Shown: positions 1 to 7,842, counted from the stretch's first letter. The stretch: 64,000 nt of DNA from Flavobacterium sp. (GCA_021740105.1 JAIPAM010000001.1:570239-634238), one strand, 5' to 3'. Translations and numbers: made by a program. Notes: generated by a model not told the origin, from the letters alone.

Positions 1-4
1 CAAA

Positions 5-32
5 AAACCCGACATCTTAATATCGGGATTAA
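5..32 (-). terminator. Rho-independent terminator
   Basis: CCCGA at 8-12 pairs with TCGGG at 23-27. Read on the minus strand, the stem is followed by a run of T. It lies just downstream of the minus-strand gene ending at 50 and probably terminates the 50-635 gene pair. Confidence 0.7.
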
Positions 33-49
33 TTTATAAATTTAAAAAA

Positions 50-367
50 TTACTCTTTTAGTAATTCAAGTTTCCGTCTTTTTATTATTTCATCTATTTC
101 AAGTACGGTGTCTTTTTTAAAAGTAGTGTCTACAATAAATAATAATGCTTTACTGCTTCTTTTACCGTTGGGTAAAAAATATACTTTTTGACCGACATCC
201 AAACTTACACCACTATTTGATTTATGGCTTAAATTAGGATTCATCACCCCAGGAATTATGAGAGGAATTGAGCTAAAAGATCCATTATGGAAAGTCATTG
301 GAATATTCTGAGCATTTGCGTTTGCGAAGAACAAACTTAGGAGTAGCGTAATAAATATTTTTTTCAT
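50..367 (-). CDS. Small secreted protein of unknown function
   Basis: A 105-residue protein with a clear signal peptide (hydrophobic core at residues 5-15, likely cleavage after ANA-Q near residue 19). The mature part has no motif I recognise; its C-terminus is rich in Lys and Glu. It starts 4 bp after the stop of the upstream glycine-zipper gene on the same strand, so the two are probably co-transcribed and end at the hairpin at 8-27. Export to the periplasm or surface is inferred from the signal peptide only. Confidence 0.6.
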   Translation of the reverse strand: MKKIFITLLLSLFFANANAQNIPMTFHNGSFSSIPLIIPGVMNPNLSHKSNSGVSLDVGQKVYFLPNGKRSSKALLFIVDTTFKKDTVLEIDEIIKRRKLELLKE

Positions 368-371
368 TTGT

Positions 372-635
372 CTAGAAAATAGTTTTAATTAGATCTTTAA
401 AAAGTAAAAACACAAAAACCAATAGGCCAACTATTATTTCTTTTTTATATTTATAAATAAAAGTTGTTGTTTTTTGGTTTTTAAAGATCTCAATAATTGC
501 CCCAAAAGTAACCCCAATTGCCAAACCAAATGCGATACTAGTAGATTGATTACCGAATTGATTACCATATAAAAAACCAAAGGCAACACCTAATGCAGCT
601 CCAAGGCCAATACCATTAACGGCATTATTTTTCAT
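372..635 (-). CDS. Glycine-zipper membrane protein
   Basis: An 87-residue protein. Residues 8-50 form two glycine-rich hydrophobic helices with GxxxG-type spacing (glycine zipper), followed by a basic loop and a third hydrophobic helix at about 66-82. Such proteins sit in the inner membrane and can pack as helix bundles; no specific role is known. The N-terminal half resembles the plus-strand protein at 806-994 (both begin with KNNA.NGI.(I/L)GA), so the two look like diverged copies. It lies just outside the first recognisable repeat copy of the array. Confidence 0.6.
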   Translation of the reverse strand: MKNNAVNGIGLGAALGVAFGFLYGNQFGNQSTSIAFGLAIGVTFGAIIEIFKNQKTTTFIYKYKKEIIVGLLVFVFLLFKDLIKTIF

Positions 636-671
636 TTGAGTCCTATTTTATTTATATTTTTACAAATATAA

Positions 672-770
672 ATAAAAAAAGTACAGCATTGCTGCTGAAC
701 TTTTACTCCCCTTTTAAATGAAAGATACAACTATAAATCAAAGATTAAATATTTGACTATTAAGAAATTA
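672..770 (-). repeat. Decayed copy of the tRNA-Asn-like repeat (copy 0)
   Basis: A hairpin (CAGCA/TGCTG, with a flanking GT/AC pair) at about 681-700 is followed by ACTCCCC (705-711), then GAAAG.TACAA near 720-732 and ACTATTAAGAAA near 755-766. The same blocks occur in the same order in copies A-E. Read on the minus strand the hairpin is followed by seven T, so it can act as a terminator. Decay makes this assignment less certain than A-E. Confidence 0.5.
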
Positions 771-805
771 TGTGTCTTCAAAATTGTCTAATTGGAAGAA
801 AAAAG

Positions 806-994
806 ATGGAAGAAAAACAGAAAAATAATGCCGGTAATGGTATTGCAATTGGTGCTTGTTTTGGATTAGTATTCGGATCGGCCTACGGAGTTATATTTGG
901 AGATATTGCAACAGGCGCTGGAACAGGTGCTGGTTTAGGATTGTCTTTAGGGGTTCTTTTTGGAGCTATTTTCGACTTTGTGAAGAATAGATAA
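806..994 (+). CDS. Glycine-zipper membrane protein
   Basis: A 62-residue protein if started at the ATG at 806; an in-frame ATG at 770 would add 12 residues unlike the paralogue. Residues 10-55 are almost entirely Gly, Ala and hydrophobic residues with repeated GxxxG spacing, giving two membrane helices, and the end is basic. It resembles the N-terminal part of the 372-635 product but lacks the third helix. It is alone between two copies of the tRNA-Asn-like repeat. Function unknown. Confidence 0.55.
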   Translation: MEEKQKNNAGNGIAIGACFGLVFGSAYGVIFGDIATGAGTGAGLGLSLGVLFGAIFDFVKNR

Positions 995-1038
995 AAAATC
1001 AAAAGAGACAACTATTCTAACTCTCACGGAATTAACCA

Positions 1039-1141
1039 CAAAAAAACCCGACACTTTCGTATCGGGTTTTGTTTTGCTACCCTATTGGAGAAAGTTACAA
1101 TTTTAACGCGATGATAATTTACTAAACTATCAGGAAAACAA
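1039..1141 (-). repeat. tRNA-Asn-like repeat with terminator (copy A)
   Basis: A terminator hairpin (CCCGA 1047-1051 / TCGGG 1062-1066, with flanking A and T runs so it can work both ways) is followed by the repeat core at 1076-1141. The core reads GCTACCCTATTGG, then AGAAAGTTACAATTTTA, CGCGATG and a TGATA/TATCA hairpin. One base is missing in the C run compared with copies B-E. After the hairpin, CAATGAGTTAA resembles the D-arm strand of the real tRNA-Asn gene (CAACTGAGCTAA). Confidence 0.75.
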
Positions 1142-1215
1142 TGAGTTAATAAAAAATTATTTATCGCAATTATTACCTTTGTAATTCTTCAGAGAAAATT
1201 AATTTATATACAATA

Positions 1216-1249
1216 ATAAAAAGCCTTTAGATTATTCTAAAGGCTTTTA
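1216..1249 (-). terminator. Rho-independent terminator
   Basis: A perfect 10-bp stem (1221-1230 with 1237-1246, loop ATTATT) is followed by T on both strands. It lies 40 bp downstream of the minus-strand FISUMP gene and is separate from the terminator built into repeat copy A. Confidence 0.8.
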
Positions 1250-1285
1250 GTTTAGTTATCCTAAAGATTGTATATAATTTTTGTT

Positions 1286-2254
1286 TTATTGTAATGTTTC
1301 TCCGTAAACACATCTAACCGAAAGCCCCATATTTTTATATGCATTATAAATAAAAGAAAATGGAGAATAATTAAGTATTGACCTACCTCTAGCTTGGTCT
1401 AAACTAATCTCATTAGAACTCCACCATCCCGTTCTTCTTCCAATTCCCTCAAATTCATGCCCTCTTTCTCCTCCAGGCAGTCCTGTAAATCCGGATTCAT
1501 TGGTAGCAATATTTGGAGCAATCCATAGTGAGGTCCCCGTAGCTTTCATATTTGAACCCGCTACTTCTCTTGCACCTAAAAAATCAGTTAACTCTGTCCA
1601 ATCATTATTAGATGGAATTCTCCAACCTGAAGGCGCTAATGTTTTGTTAGGAGTAGTTGGGTTATTATCGTGTATTCCAGCTACTGCATACCAATTATAT
1701 AATTTACCATACACAACACCATTTGCTGGGTCGTTGTTATAATAACACCAAGCCCCTGTAGTTAAGTTTGACCATTCTGTAGGACTACTAACTTGTGGTA
1801 TTGGCGTCCCATCACTATATGTTGTAACATCTAAATTAAATTTAGACCAAATCTGAGAACCAATTACCACTGTCATTGCTGTTTCTGGTGTAGAACGATT
1901 AAGTTCATTTGAATGATTATTTGAATTTCCATTAGCATTCTTTGAAAAAACCCTGTAGATATAAACAGTATTAGGAACTAAATTTATATCGATAAAGTTA
2001 GTTACATCTTTAGAAGTACTTCCAACGATCACAAAAGCACCTGAACCGATTTTGCGCTCTATTTTAAATTCTGACTCATTAGTTGATTCATCTCTCCAAG
2101 ATAAAGTTATTTGAGTAGAAGAATTAACTTTACCGCTTAAATTTGATGGAGCAGCAGGTACAGATGTGACTTCTGAAATAACATCAGATTCCGAACTGCT
2201 AGAACAAGAACACATTAAAAAAACTAATAAAACATAAATAAATATATTTCTCAT
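1286..2254 (-). CDS. FISUMP-domain lipoprotein with fibronectin type III domain
   Basis: A 322-residue protein. The start is a lipoprotein signal (hydrophobic core then MCSCSSS, lipidated Cys near residue 16), so it should be anchored in a membrane. Residues 35-120 form a fibronectin type III domain (AAPSNLSGKV; TQITLSWRDES; VYIYRVFSKN). Residues 125-320 are a FISUMP (Fibrobacter major paralogous) domain: IGSQIWSKFNLDVTTYSDG, then TTGAWCYYNNDP, YGKLYNWYAV, GWRIPS and the C-terminal LSVRCV. The domain is common in secreted proteins of Bacteroidota and its role is not known. It is the only gene between repeat copies A and B; a second FISUMP gene lies in the next unit. Confidence 0.85.
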   Translation of the reverse strand: MRNIFIYVLLVFLMCSCSSSSESDVISEVTSVPAAPSNLSGKVNSSTQITLSWRDESTNESEFKIERKIGSGAFVIVGSTSKDVTNFIDINLVPNTVYIYRVFSKNANGNSNNHSNELNRSTPETAMTVVIGSQIWSKFNLDVTTYSDGTPIPQVSSPTEWSNLTTGAWCYYNNDPANGVVYGKLYNWYAVAGIHDNNPTTPNKTLAPSGWRIPSNNDWTELTDFLGAREVAGSNMKATGTSLWIAPNIATNESGFTGLPGGERGHEFEGIGRRTGWWSSNEISLDQARGRSILNYSPFSFIYNAYKNMGLSVRCVYGETLQ

Positions 2255-2470
2255 ACTATTTTTTATAATATTAATTTACAAATATATATAATTTTTATAT
2301 TAAAAAAACTATTTTTAAATAATTAACTGCTTGATTATTATATCATTATTATTGTTTTTAATAAAATACTTGAGGTTAAGTCACCAGTAAGCATAATATA
2401 AAATTAACTGCCTATTAACTGCCAGACAAATTCAAGAAAATACTTTTTTTACTAAATTTGAGTTATCTAA

Positions 2471-2580
2471 ACAAAAAAATCCTTGCACACAATAGTATAC
2501 AAGGATTAAAATTTGCTCCCCCTATTGGAGAAAGTTACAATTTTAATGCGATGATTGCTTACTCAATCATTTGGAAATTA
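2471..2580 (-). repeat. tRNA-Asn-like repeat with terminator (copy B)
   Basis: A terminator stem (AATCCTTG 2478-2485 / CAAGGATT 2500-2507, T run on the minus strand) is followed by the repeat core from 2515. The core matches copies C-E from GCTCCCCCTATTGG through GCGATG. The following hairpin is a perfect 7-bp ATGATTG/CAATCAT, where copies A, D and E have TGRTA/TATCA. The stretch 2255-2470 left of it holds only AT-rich DNA that should include the promoter of the minus-strand FISUMP gene; I see no further gene there. Confidence 0.75.
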
Positions 2581-2613
2581 AACAGATAGGCTTCGTGTCA
2601 ATTTGCAGGATGT

Positions 2614-2856
2614 TTACTTATCATTCAGTCCAATTCCGTAACCAAATAGTCCAGCTACTAGAGCAAGATGAATGATTAAGACGGCTTTTTGCCAAGTTGG
2701 CCTGTCATTCCACTTTTGTTCTTGGTCGAATGGGTCAAATGCCAATCCAATTCCAAATGAGGAAGCCGCTTGCACGTAATCTATAGTGAATAACGATTGG
2801 TAGGCGCCTAATAATAGAAAGCCAATGTAAATGAATTTGTTAAAAGGGGTTTTCAT
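2614..2856 (-). CDS. Small membrane protein of unknown function
   Basis: An 80-residue protein with two hydrophobic segments: residues 8-24 (IYIGFLLLGAYQSLF) and 57-76 (AVLIIHLALVAGLFGYGIG). The segment between them is polar (DPFDQEQKWNDRP). It resembles the small unnamed two-helix membrane proteins of Flavobacteriaceae, but I recognise no family. It lies 119 bp downstream of the FISUMP/T9SS gene on the same strand and ends 33 bp from repeat copy B. Confidence 0.55.
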   Translation of the reverse strand: MKTPFNKFIYIGFLLLGAYQSLFTIDYVQAASSFGIGLAFDPFDQEQKWNDRPTWQKAVLIIHLALVAGLFGYGIGLNDK

Positions 2857-2975
2857 GATTTACAATTTAAAATAACCATTAGTTTTCATTTATTATGATA
2901 TGTTACAATAAGTAAACAATATTTATCTTTTAATAGGTGAAAGCTATAAATTTGATAAGAGGGTTAGCCCATTGT

Positions 2976-3962
2976 TTATTCAATAATAATTTTCTTAGTT
3001 TCAATCAAGCTGTTATCTTGGTCATAAATTTTCACAAAATAAACACCTTGTCCTTCCATTTTGTTTAGCTGAATGATATTTAGTTGAGAATTTAAATCAC
3101 CATATTGAACTTCTTGACCTAATGCATTTATAATTTTATAATTACATTCAACTATGTTTGAATTGTTTTTAAATTCAATTGTTAATTTATCTTTAGCGGG
3201 ATTTGGGTAGATATTAAATAACGGGTTAATAAATGTTTCATTTCCCATTGTTGAATTTTTCACCCACCTTACAGAAAGACCAGTTCTAGTGTCAAAAGTA
3301 GAACTAACTACAGCACCATTAGTCCAAGTTAGTTGGAAAAAATTAGCTGCAAATGGTGCTAAATAATCTGAACACCACCAATGTCCGGTACCTGTAAGGT
3401 TCTGCCCTATATTAGTAGTACTAGCGCCTCGATAACCACCGGGAAGACCTGTAAACCCACTGCTGTTAGTAGCATCTGTGTTGGGGTCTGACCAATGATT
3501 TAAACCCGCTTCTTTCATTTTGCCTCCAGCTAGACTATTGCCTCCTAAATAATTTATTATTAATAACCAATCATTAACGCTAGACACATTCCAATCTGAC
3601 GGGGCTAATGACTTTCTACTTGCAATTTCTGCTGGTGTTGGAGGGCTTGACTCTGCCTGCCATATGCCTGCCACAGCATACCAATTATACATTTTTCCAT
3701 AAGTGCTTCCAAGTGAAGGATCATTATTATAATAACACCAGGCACCAGTAGTTAAATTTGACCAAGCTATAGGATCAGTTATCTGAGGAATTGGGGTACC
3801 ATCGGAATATTTTGAAACATTCAAATTTTCTTTCATCCATTCTTGAGCTCCAATAATAACCGTATTATATTGATTTCCATCAATATCAGTCACGCCATTT
3901 CCTGGTGCTTGACTATATGCACTTAATGTTAGCACTAAAAATATCCAAACTAATTGTTTCAT
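2976..3962 (-). CDS. FISUMP-domain protein with T9SS sorting domain
   Basis: A 328-residue protein with signal peptide (cleavage near SAYSQA). A FISUMP domain spans about 25-240 (IGAQEWMKENLNVSKYSDG, TTGAWCYYNNDP, YGKMYNWYAV, LSVRWVK). The last 80 residues are a type A T9SS C-terminal domain (FNIYPNPAKDKLTIEF, then GVYFVKIYD and ETKKIIIE). That domain directs export through the outer membrane and attachment to the surface. The FISUMP part is closely related to that of the lipoprotein at 1286-2254, but there the anchor is a lipid and here a T9SS domain. Confidence 0.88.
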   Translation of the reverse strand: MKQLVWIFLVLTLSAYSQAPGNGVTDIDGNQYNTVIIGAQEWMKENLNVSKYSDGTPIPQITDPIAWSNLTTGAWCYYNNDPSLGSTYGKMYNWYAVAGIWQAESSPPTPAEIASRKSLAPSDWNVSSVNDWLLIINYLGGNSLAGGKMKEAGLNHWSDPNTDATNSSGFTGLPGGYRGASTTNIGQNLTGTGHWWCSDYLAPFAANFFQLTWTNGAVVSSTFDTRTGLSVRWVKNSTMGNETFINPLFNIYPNPAKDKLTIEFKNNSNIVECNYKIINALGQEVQYGDLNSQLNIIQLNKMEGQGVYFVKIYDQDNSLIETKKIIIE

Positions 3963-4239
3963 TTGCTTTCATTTATTTATTTATTATGACTTCTCAAATA
4001 TAATAAACAATTTTAAAATAGTTCAACTTTTTACATGAAAAAAAGGAAATTAATTTAACGTATCTATTTAGTTATTAAAAGGTTATATAAATTTAAATCG
4101 AGCTATTAACCAACATAAAATTATCGCTTTGGGTTTTGGTGGAGGCGATGCTTAAAAAGCAAATACTGATAATTTTTTTTATTCTCCTGATTTCAATTCG
4201 TAATAACGGGATAAATTTTTCGCCCAAAAAAATAGGTAT

Positions 4240-4345
4240 AAAAAAAGCCCTCACATTTCTGTGAAGACTTTCTCTTACTTGCTCCCCCTATTGGAGAAAG
4301 TTACAATTTTAGTGCGATGATTGCTTATTTAACCATAAGAAAATT
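4240..4345 (-). repeat. tRNA-Asn-like repeat with terminator (copy C)
   Basis: The terminator hairpin (TCACA 4251-4255 / TGTGA 4260-4264) is nearly the same as the one after the real tRNA-Asn gene at 19846-19872 (shared CCTCACATTTCTGTGAAG). The repeat core follows from 4281 and matches copy D through GCGATG. The third hairpin is weaker here (ATGATT/AACCAT, one mismatch). The stretch 3963-4239 to the left contains only AT-rich DNA upstream of the FISUMP/T9SS gene plus a short ATCGC/GCGAT inverted repeat near 4124-4155; I see no gene in it. Confidence 0.75.
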
Positions 4346-4371
4346 ATCGGTTTGAAAAATTATTGATTTAC

Positions 4372-4551
4372 ATGAAAGATATAATTATATCTCTAAATAA
4401 AAAGAACAGGAAAACTATAATTCCAACTGTTACTTCTCGTTTATATTTTTTAAGAAAATTTGTAATCATAATTTTTAAGATTTTTATTTACTATGTAAAA
4501 ATAAAAAAAATTGAAATAAGTTTCATAAAAAGTTGGAGGATTACCTTATAA
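4372..4551 (+). CDS. Doubtful small basic ORF
   Basis: A 59-codon ORF from an ATG at 4372. The product is very Lys/Ile-rich with one hydrophobic stretch near residues 28-42. It is the only ORF between repeat copies C and D, which are only 304 bp apart. AT-rich DNA gives such ORFs by chance, and I recognise no family, so this may not be a gene. Confidence 0.2.
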   Translation: MKDIIISLNKKNRKTIIPTVTSRLYFLRKFVIIIFKIFIYYVKIKKIEISFIKSWRITL

Positions 4552-4553
4552 AC

Positions 4554-4655
4554 AAAAAAAGTCCAACATTTCTGCTGGACTTTTGCTCCCCCTATTGGAG
4601 AAAGTTACAATTTTAGTGCGATGGTAATTTACTTAACTATCAGGAAAACAAGGAT
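4554..4655 (-). repeat. tRNA-Asn-like repeat with terminator (copy D)
   Basis: The hairpin AGTCCA (4560-4565) / TGGACT (4576-4581) with A and T runs is followed by the repeat core at 4585-4650. The core is nearly identical to copy E through CTTAACTATCAG. The TGGTA/TATCA hairpin contains a G-T wobble where copy A has TGATA/TATCA. It lies 41 bp downstream of the minus-strand DUF3703 gene and would form its 3' untranslated region and terminator. Confidence 0.78.
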
Positions 4656-4695
4656 TTAGATTATATTAATTTTTTATTGAAGGGAATTATGTTAA

Positions 4696-5061
4696 TCACT
4701 TATTATCTTCAATAATCTTTTTCAATTCGGCTGGTATCTCCATACTTTTAAGTGGTGGCACATTGGCTCCTCCTGTATTTCCAACTGGAATTTCGCCAAC
4801 AAAAGATTTAACACCACCCACCACTAAACGTGGAATTTGACCAATGATTTCTTTTATATCTTTTATTTTGAAACCAAAGAGTAACATTTTCCAATGAACC
4901 AACGTGTGATGATATGGATAGGGTTGACCAATGATGTGGGCACGCTCAAGATGATACCAACTTGACCTGAAATCCTTCATTAAGAAAAATCTACCTGCAA
5001 TTTCTAATTCTTCAAGGAAGAAGGGTTTTAATCTATCGGGCATTGTTGTATGTATTTTCAT
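4696..5061 (-). CDS. DUF3703 family protein
   Basis: A 121-residue protein matching the DUF3703 pattern: a helical N-terminus with LERAHIIGQPYPYHHTLVHW at about 38-57, ML..G at 59-63, then EIIGQIPRL and the C-terminal PVGNTGGANVPPLKSM. The family is small, cytoplasmic and of unknown function; members often sit in accessory or metal-resistance clusters. The gene follows the SRPBCC-like gene after 35 bp on the same strand, so the pair is probably one transcript ending at repeat copy D. Confidence 0.8.
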   Translation of the reverse strand: MKIHTTMPDRLKPFFLEELEIAGRFFLMKDFRSSWYHLERAHIIGQPYPYHHTLVHWKMLLFGFKIKDIKEIIGQIPRLVVGGVKSFVGEIPVGNTGGANVPPLKSMEIPAELKKIIEDNK

Positions 5062-5096
5062 ATTTGAAAATTATAAATCTGTAAAAGTAAAGTTAG

Positions 5097-5642
5097 TTAT
5101 TCCCCAAATTTAAGATTTTTTTCTGCTACAATTTGCCATCGTTGCTGGCGATATTTATAAAATTGCTTCGCAAAAGAAGTTATAAATTCTGTCATCGTTC
5201 CCGCATAAATAGTAATTGAGTCTTCATAATAGATATTGTCATCACCCAACTTTCTCATTGTTATAAGGTGATTCCAAACTTTTGCCCCATTATCCCATTC
5301 TTTGGTAGATAATGTATAATTACTATTGTCAATTTTATCTACTAAAAGATAGTGAATTCCTCCGAAAGGAATAATGCCGAATACAAGGGTCTTAAACCCA
5401 TAGGTTTGCCCAACTTCCCATTGTTTTGGAAAATCTCCATCCGCAAATTTGAATTTTATCATTCCCTTTGCTACAAACTCTAATAAGGCGGGGGTTTTTA
5501 CATTATCCCAAGCACGCTCAATGCCCATTGGAATCTCAGAATGGACAGTTAGTTTATTTGCTTTAACCTTACTGTCATTATAATCAATGATGACAGACTC
5601 AACTTTAGTAACTGGCTTCAATTTTTGAGCGTTTGAGTTCAT
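5097..5642 (-). CDS. SRPBCC-like ligand-binding domain protein
   Basis: A 181-residue protein without signal peptide. Residues 30-175 have the pattern of a START/SRPBCC-fold protein: an initial strand with IPMGIERAWDNVKTPALLEFV, several beta strands (YGFKTLVFGIIPFGGIHYLLV; YTLSTKEW), then an amphipathic C-terminal helix (FAKQFYKYRQQRWQIVAEK). Such domains bind hydrophobic ligands or act as cyclases; the ligand cannot be told. It is first in a two-gene unit with the DUF3703 gene, between repeat copies D and E. The family assignment is by pattern, not by a clear signature. Confidence 0.6.
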   Translation of the reverse strand: MNSNAQKLKPVTKVESVIIDYNDSKVKANKLTVHSEIPMGIERAWDNVKTPALLEFVAKGMIKFKFADGDFPKQWEVGQTYGFKTLVFGIIPFGGIHYLLVDKIDNSNYTLSTKEWDNGAKVWNHLITMRKLGDDNIYYEDSITIYAGTMTEFITSFAKQFYKYRQQRWQIVAEKNLKFGE

Positions 5643-5726
5643 ATCCTAAAATTAAAAAATAAGAAGTGTTTTCATATGGTAAATATAAGAAAAGATGCAA
5701 CTAGTCTAACTCACTGATAGACAAAG

Positions 5727-5830
5727 AAAAAGCCATCATTTCTGATGGCTTGTCCAGTGTGGCTCCCCCTATTGGAGAAAGTTACAATTTTAATGCGATG
5801 GTAATTTACTTAACTATCAGAAAAACAAAG
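5727..5830 (-). repeat. tRNA-Asn-like repeat with terminator (copy E)
   Basis: A perfect 8-bp hairpin (AGCCATCA 5731-5738 / TGATGGCT 5743-5750, loop TTTC) is followed by the repeat core at 5762-5827, almost identical to copy D. After the core, AACAAAGAGTTAA (5823-5836) again resembles the D-arm strand of tRNA-Asn. The genes on both sides point away from this copy. Confidence 0.78.
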
Positions 5831-5909
5831 AGTTAAAACCATAGAAAATACCAGTGTTAAATATTTTTGTATTTTAGCAAAAAATTAATAACTAAAAAAA
5901 TAACAAGCT

Positions 5910-7580
5910 ATGATTAAAAATTTTACTTTTTTAGCCCTGTTAATACTATCAACTTTCTCATTTGCACAAACCCGAAACAACGACCCTGTTGTAGTAAAAG
6001 GAAGTAGCCTTTCTTGTATGATAGGTGTTCAACCATCGCTCATTGTGGCTTATAAATACAATGGGACTAGCCTTGTGCAGATACCAATGCAAGTTGACGA
6101 AGTTGTGGTTAAAGAAGCTTCGGCTCCCTACAATAACTTGGGGTGTGCATTTGGCACCGTCAGTAATAACATTACTTATGATAATATTTCTTTCTATGCC
6201 GATGCAAATACCTTTACCGGTCCTGACACGAACTTGCTCTTTGATATTGATGATGAAGTGGTATTTATGGCAAAGGATGCTGGTGCAAAGCTGAATATTT
6301 GCCCACCAACTCCTTCAGGTGTTATCAATAACACAACATGTGAACTTGAGCTTCGCGACCCTCTAAATAATGCCTTGCTCGGCTATGTTTATCTGTTTGA
6401 ACAAAACGGCACCTTAAATCAAAGTGCGGGGGTAAATTACGTAACCTATAACTTTACCTACGCGAATAATTATCAGCAAGCTTACGACATCTGTGCTGGT
6501 GGTGTTACAGAAAATTCAACAGTAACAACAGCAAATTACAGTATACGATTTACAAAAAGGTGGATTGAAGAAGAACTAAAAATATCTGCAGGTGGTGCCT
6601 CAAATGTCGATATTCTTGACAGGCATCAGGCATTTGTCGCACCGAATAATTGCTTTAGAAGCGAACAAACATTTTCCGATAGCAGAGGAACTATTGTAAC
6701 TTCAAAAAATGGGCCTGTAAGAGCAATTCGTTCTGTTATGGGGGCCAATAGTGGAGTAGGCACTCAGATTACAATCAAATTCACAGAAAGCAGGTTGGAT
6801 TATCAAGTCGATTTCAGAGTTCATCCAATAGGTGGATTTTTTGATGTTTATGACCTTAATACTAACGCTGCTGGCATGATGTATTACAATAATCAAAATT
6901 CCAATGGTGTCTTGGTTAATGGTGTGCAGGATGCCCTTGTTACCACCAACCCGAATACTTGGGAGTTATATACAGGAAATCAAGGGTCTATTGCTGTAAG
7001 TTACGCTTACCAAACGGATATTCCTTTAGGCACAAACTCATTTGTGGAAGCCTACTTTGATGATGGAGGCACGACCAGTCCTCTTCACACTTGCACTGGT
7101 GATAGCTTTGCTTATGGAGCAAGCGGTTTTCATTTGGCAACAGCGCTTTGCACCGATTACTGGGCTACGGCATCCGGTTGCGGTGCTCTTGCTTCCTATT
7201 TCCGTCTACACAGACGGCATTATATACTTCCACCTGCAGCAACAACTACTCAAGCAGCTACATATGCTAATTATGGTAACAATCCAATCACTACAACAAA
7301 CTTGATTGCGTCACTTTCATCTTTTTGCCAATTAAGCAATCAAGAAATCGAAGAAAGTTCTGAATTGAAAATATACCCTAATCCCAGCAGAGGCAGAATA
7401 TTGATTGACACTCCTCTTGATGGTGAATTAAAAGTATTCAATAATTTATGTCAGCAATTACAGTCTATCACTATTTCAACAAAAACTAGTGAACTCTTTA
7501 TAGAAGAAAAAGGAGTTTTCTTTTTACTCTTTATTGATAAATTAGGCAACAGAAAATTAACGAAAGTGATTATCAACTAG
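5910..7580 (+). CDS. T9SS-exported protein of unknown function
   Basis: A 556-residue protein with signal peptide (cleavage after TFSFA-Q near residue 20) and a type A T9SS sorting domain over the last 80 residues (LKIYPNPSRGRILIDTPL, then GVFFLLFIDKLGNRKLTKV). The large middle part is rich in Asn, Thr and aromatic residues and probably all beta. Its ten or so Cys residues could form disulfides outside the cell. I recognise no catalytic motif. It is the only gene between repeat copy E and the left att site of the integrative element, and its base composition appears somewhat richer in G+C than that of its neighbours. Confidence 0.8.
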   Translation: MIKNFTFLALLILSTFSFAQTRNNDPVVVKGSSLSCMIGVQPSLIVAYKYNGTSLVQIPMQVDEVVVKEASAPYNNLGCAFGTVSNNITYDNISFYADANTFTGPDTNLLFDIDDEVVFMAKDAGAKLNICPPTPSGVINNTTCELELRDPLNNALLGYVYLFEQNGTLNQSAGVNYVTYNFTYANNYQQAYDICAGGVTENSTVTTANYSIRFTKRWIEEELKISAGGASNVDILDRHQAFVAPNNCFRSEQTFSDSRGTIVTSKNGPVRAIRSVMGANSGVGTQITIKFTESRLDYQVDFRVHPIGGFFDVYDLNTNAAGMMYYNNQNSNGVLVNGVQDALVTTNPNTWELYTGNQGSIAVSYAYQTDIPLGTNSFVEAYFDDGGTTSPLHTCTGDSFAYGASGFHLATALCTDYWATASGCGALASYFRLHRRHYILPPAATTTQAATYANYGNNPITTTNLIASLSSFCQLSNQEIEESSELKIYPNPSRGRILIDTPLDGELKVFNNLCQQLQSITISTKTSELFIEEKGVFFLLFIDKLGNRKLTKVIIN

Positions 7581-7599
7581 TAAATAAAGAAGGGCAGCT

Positions 7600-7715
7600 A
7601 CACACAGCGGCTTAACGTAATGGCCGGTTCAGTGCAAAATTAAAAGGCATTTCTTCGATTGAGCTTTTGTGAAAAATTGAACATTTGCACTTCGATTTCC
7701 GCCATTTTGCCAAGC
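7600..7715. other. Interrupted inverted repeat after the T9SS gene
   Basis: Nested complementary segments: GCTT 7610-7613 with AAGC 7712-7715, AATGGC 7619-7624 with GCCATT 7701-7706, and AGTGCAAA 7631-7638 with TTTGCACT 7684-7691, separated by internal loops. It starts 20 bp after the T9SS gene stop. It could be a structured 3' end or a remnant of a recombination site. The rest of the gene-free stretch 7716-7842 shows nothing I can name. Confidence 0.45.
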
Positions 7716-7842
7716 AGCAAAAAATTATATTTTATTACTTCTCTTTATAGGCCAAAACATCTTGTTTTAACTGCTAAAATTCACAACTCTAATAGAACTT
7801 CTTCTCAATGCAAGTAAGGTTTTGCAAAATGGTAAAAATAAA

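Noticed and set aside
770..805. Upstream ATG at 770 for the glycine-zipper gene
   Set aside because: The 12 extra residues are Cys-rich and unlike the start of the paralogue; the ATG at 806 aligns with it.
1076..5827. Functional tRNA genes at the repeat copies
   Set aside because: The copies lack a paired acceptor 5' strand, a D-loop GG and the TTCGA T-loop, so they cannot form a normal cloverleaf.
672..7715. An integron gene-cassette array
   Set aside because: No IntI-type integrase is seen, the repeat copies do not have paired RYYYAAC/GTTRRRY boxes, and genes between them lie in both orientations. The structures at 7600-7715 and 19427-19569 have stem-loop layouts like attC but lack the boxes.
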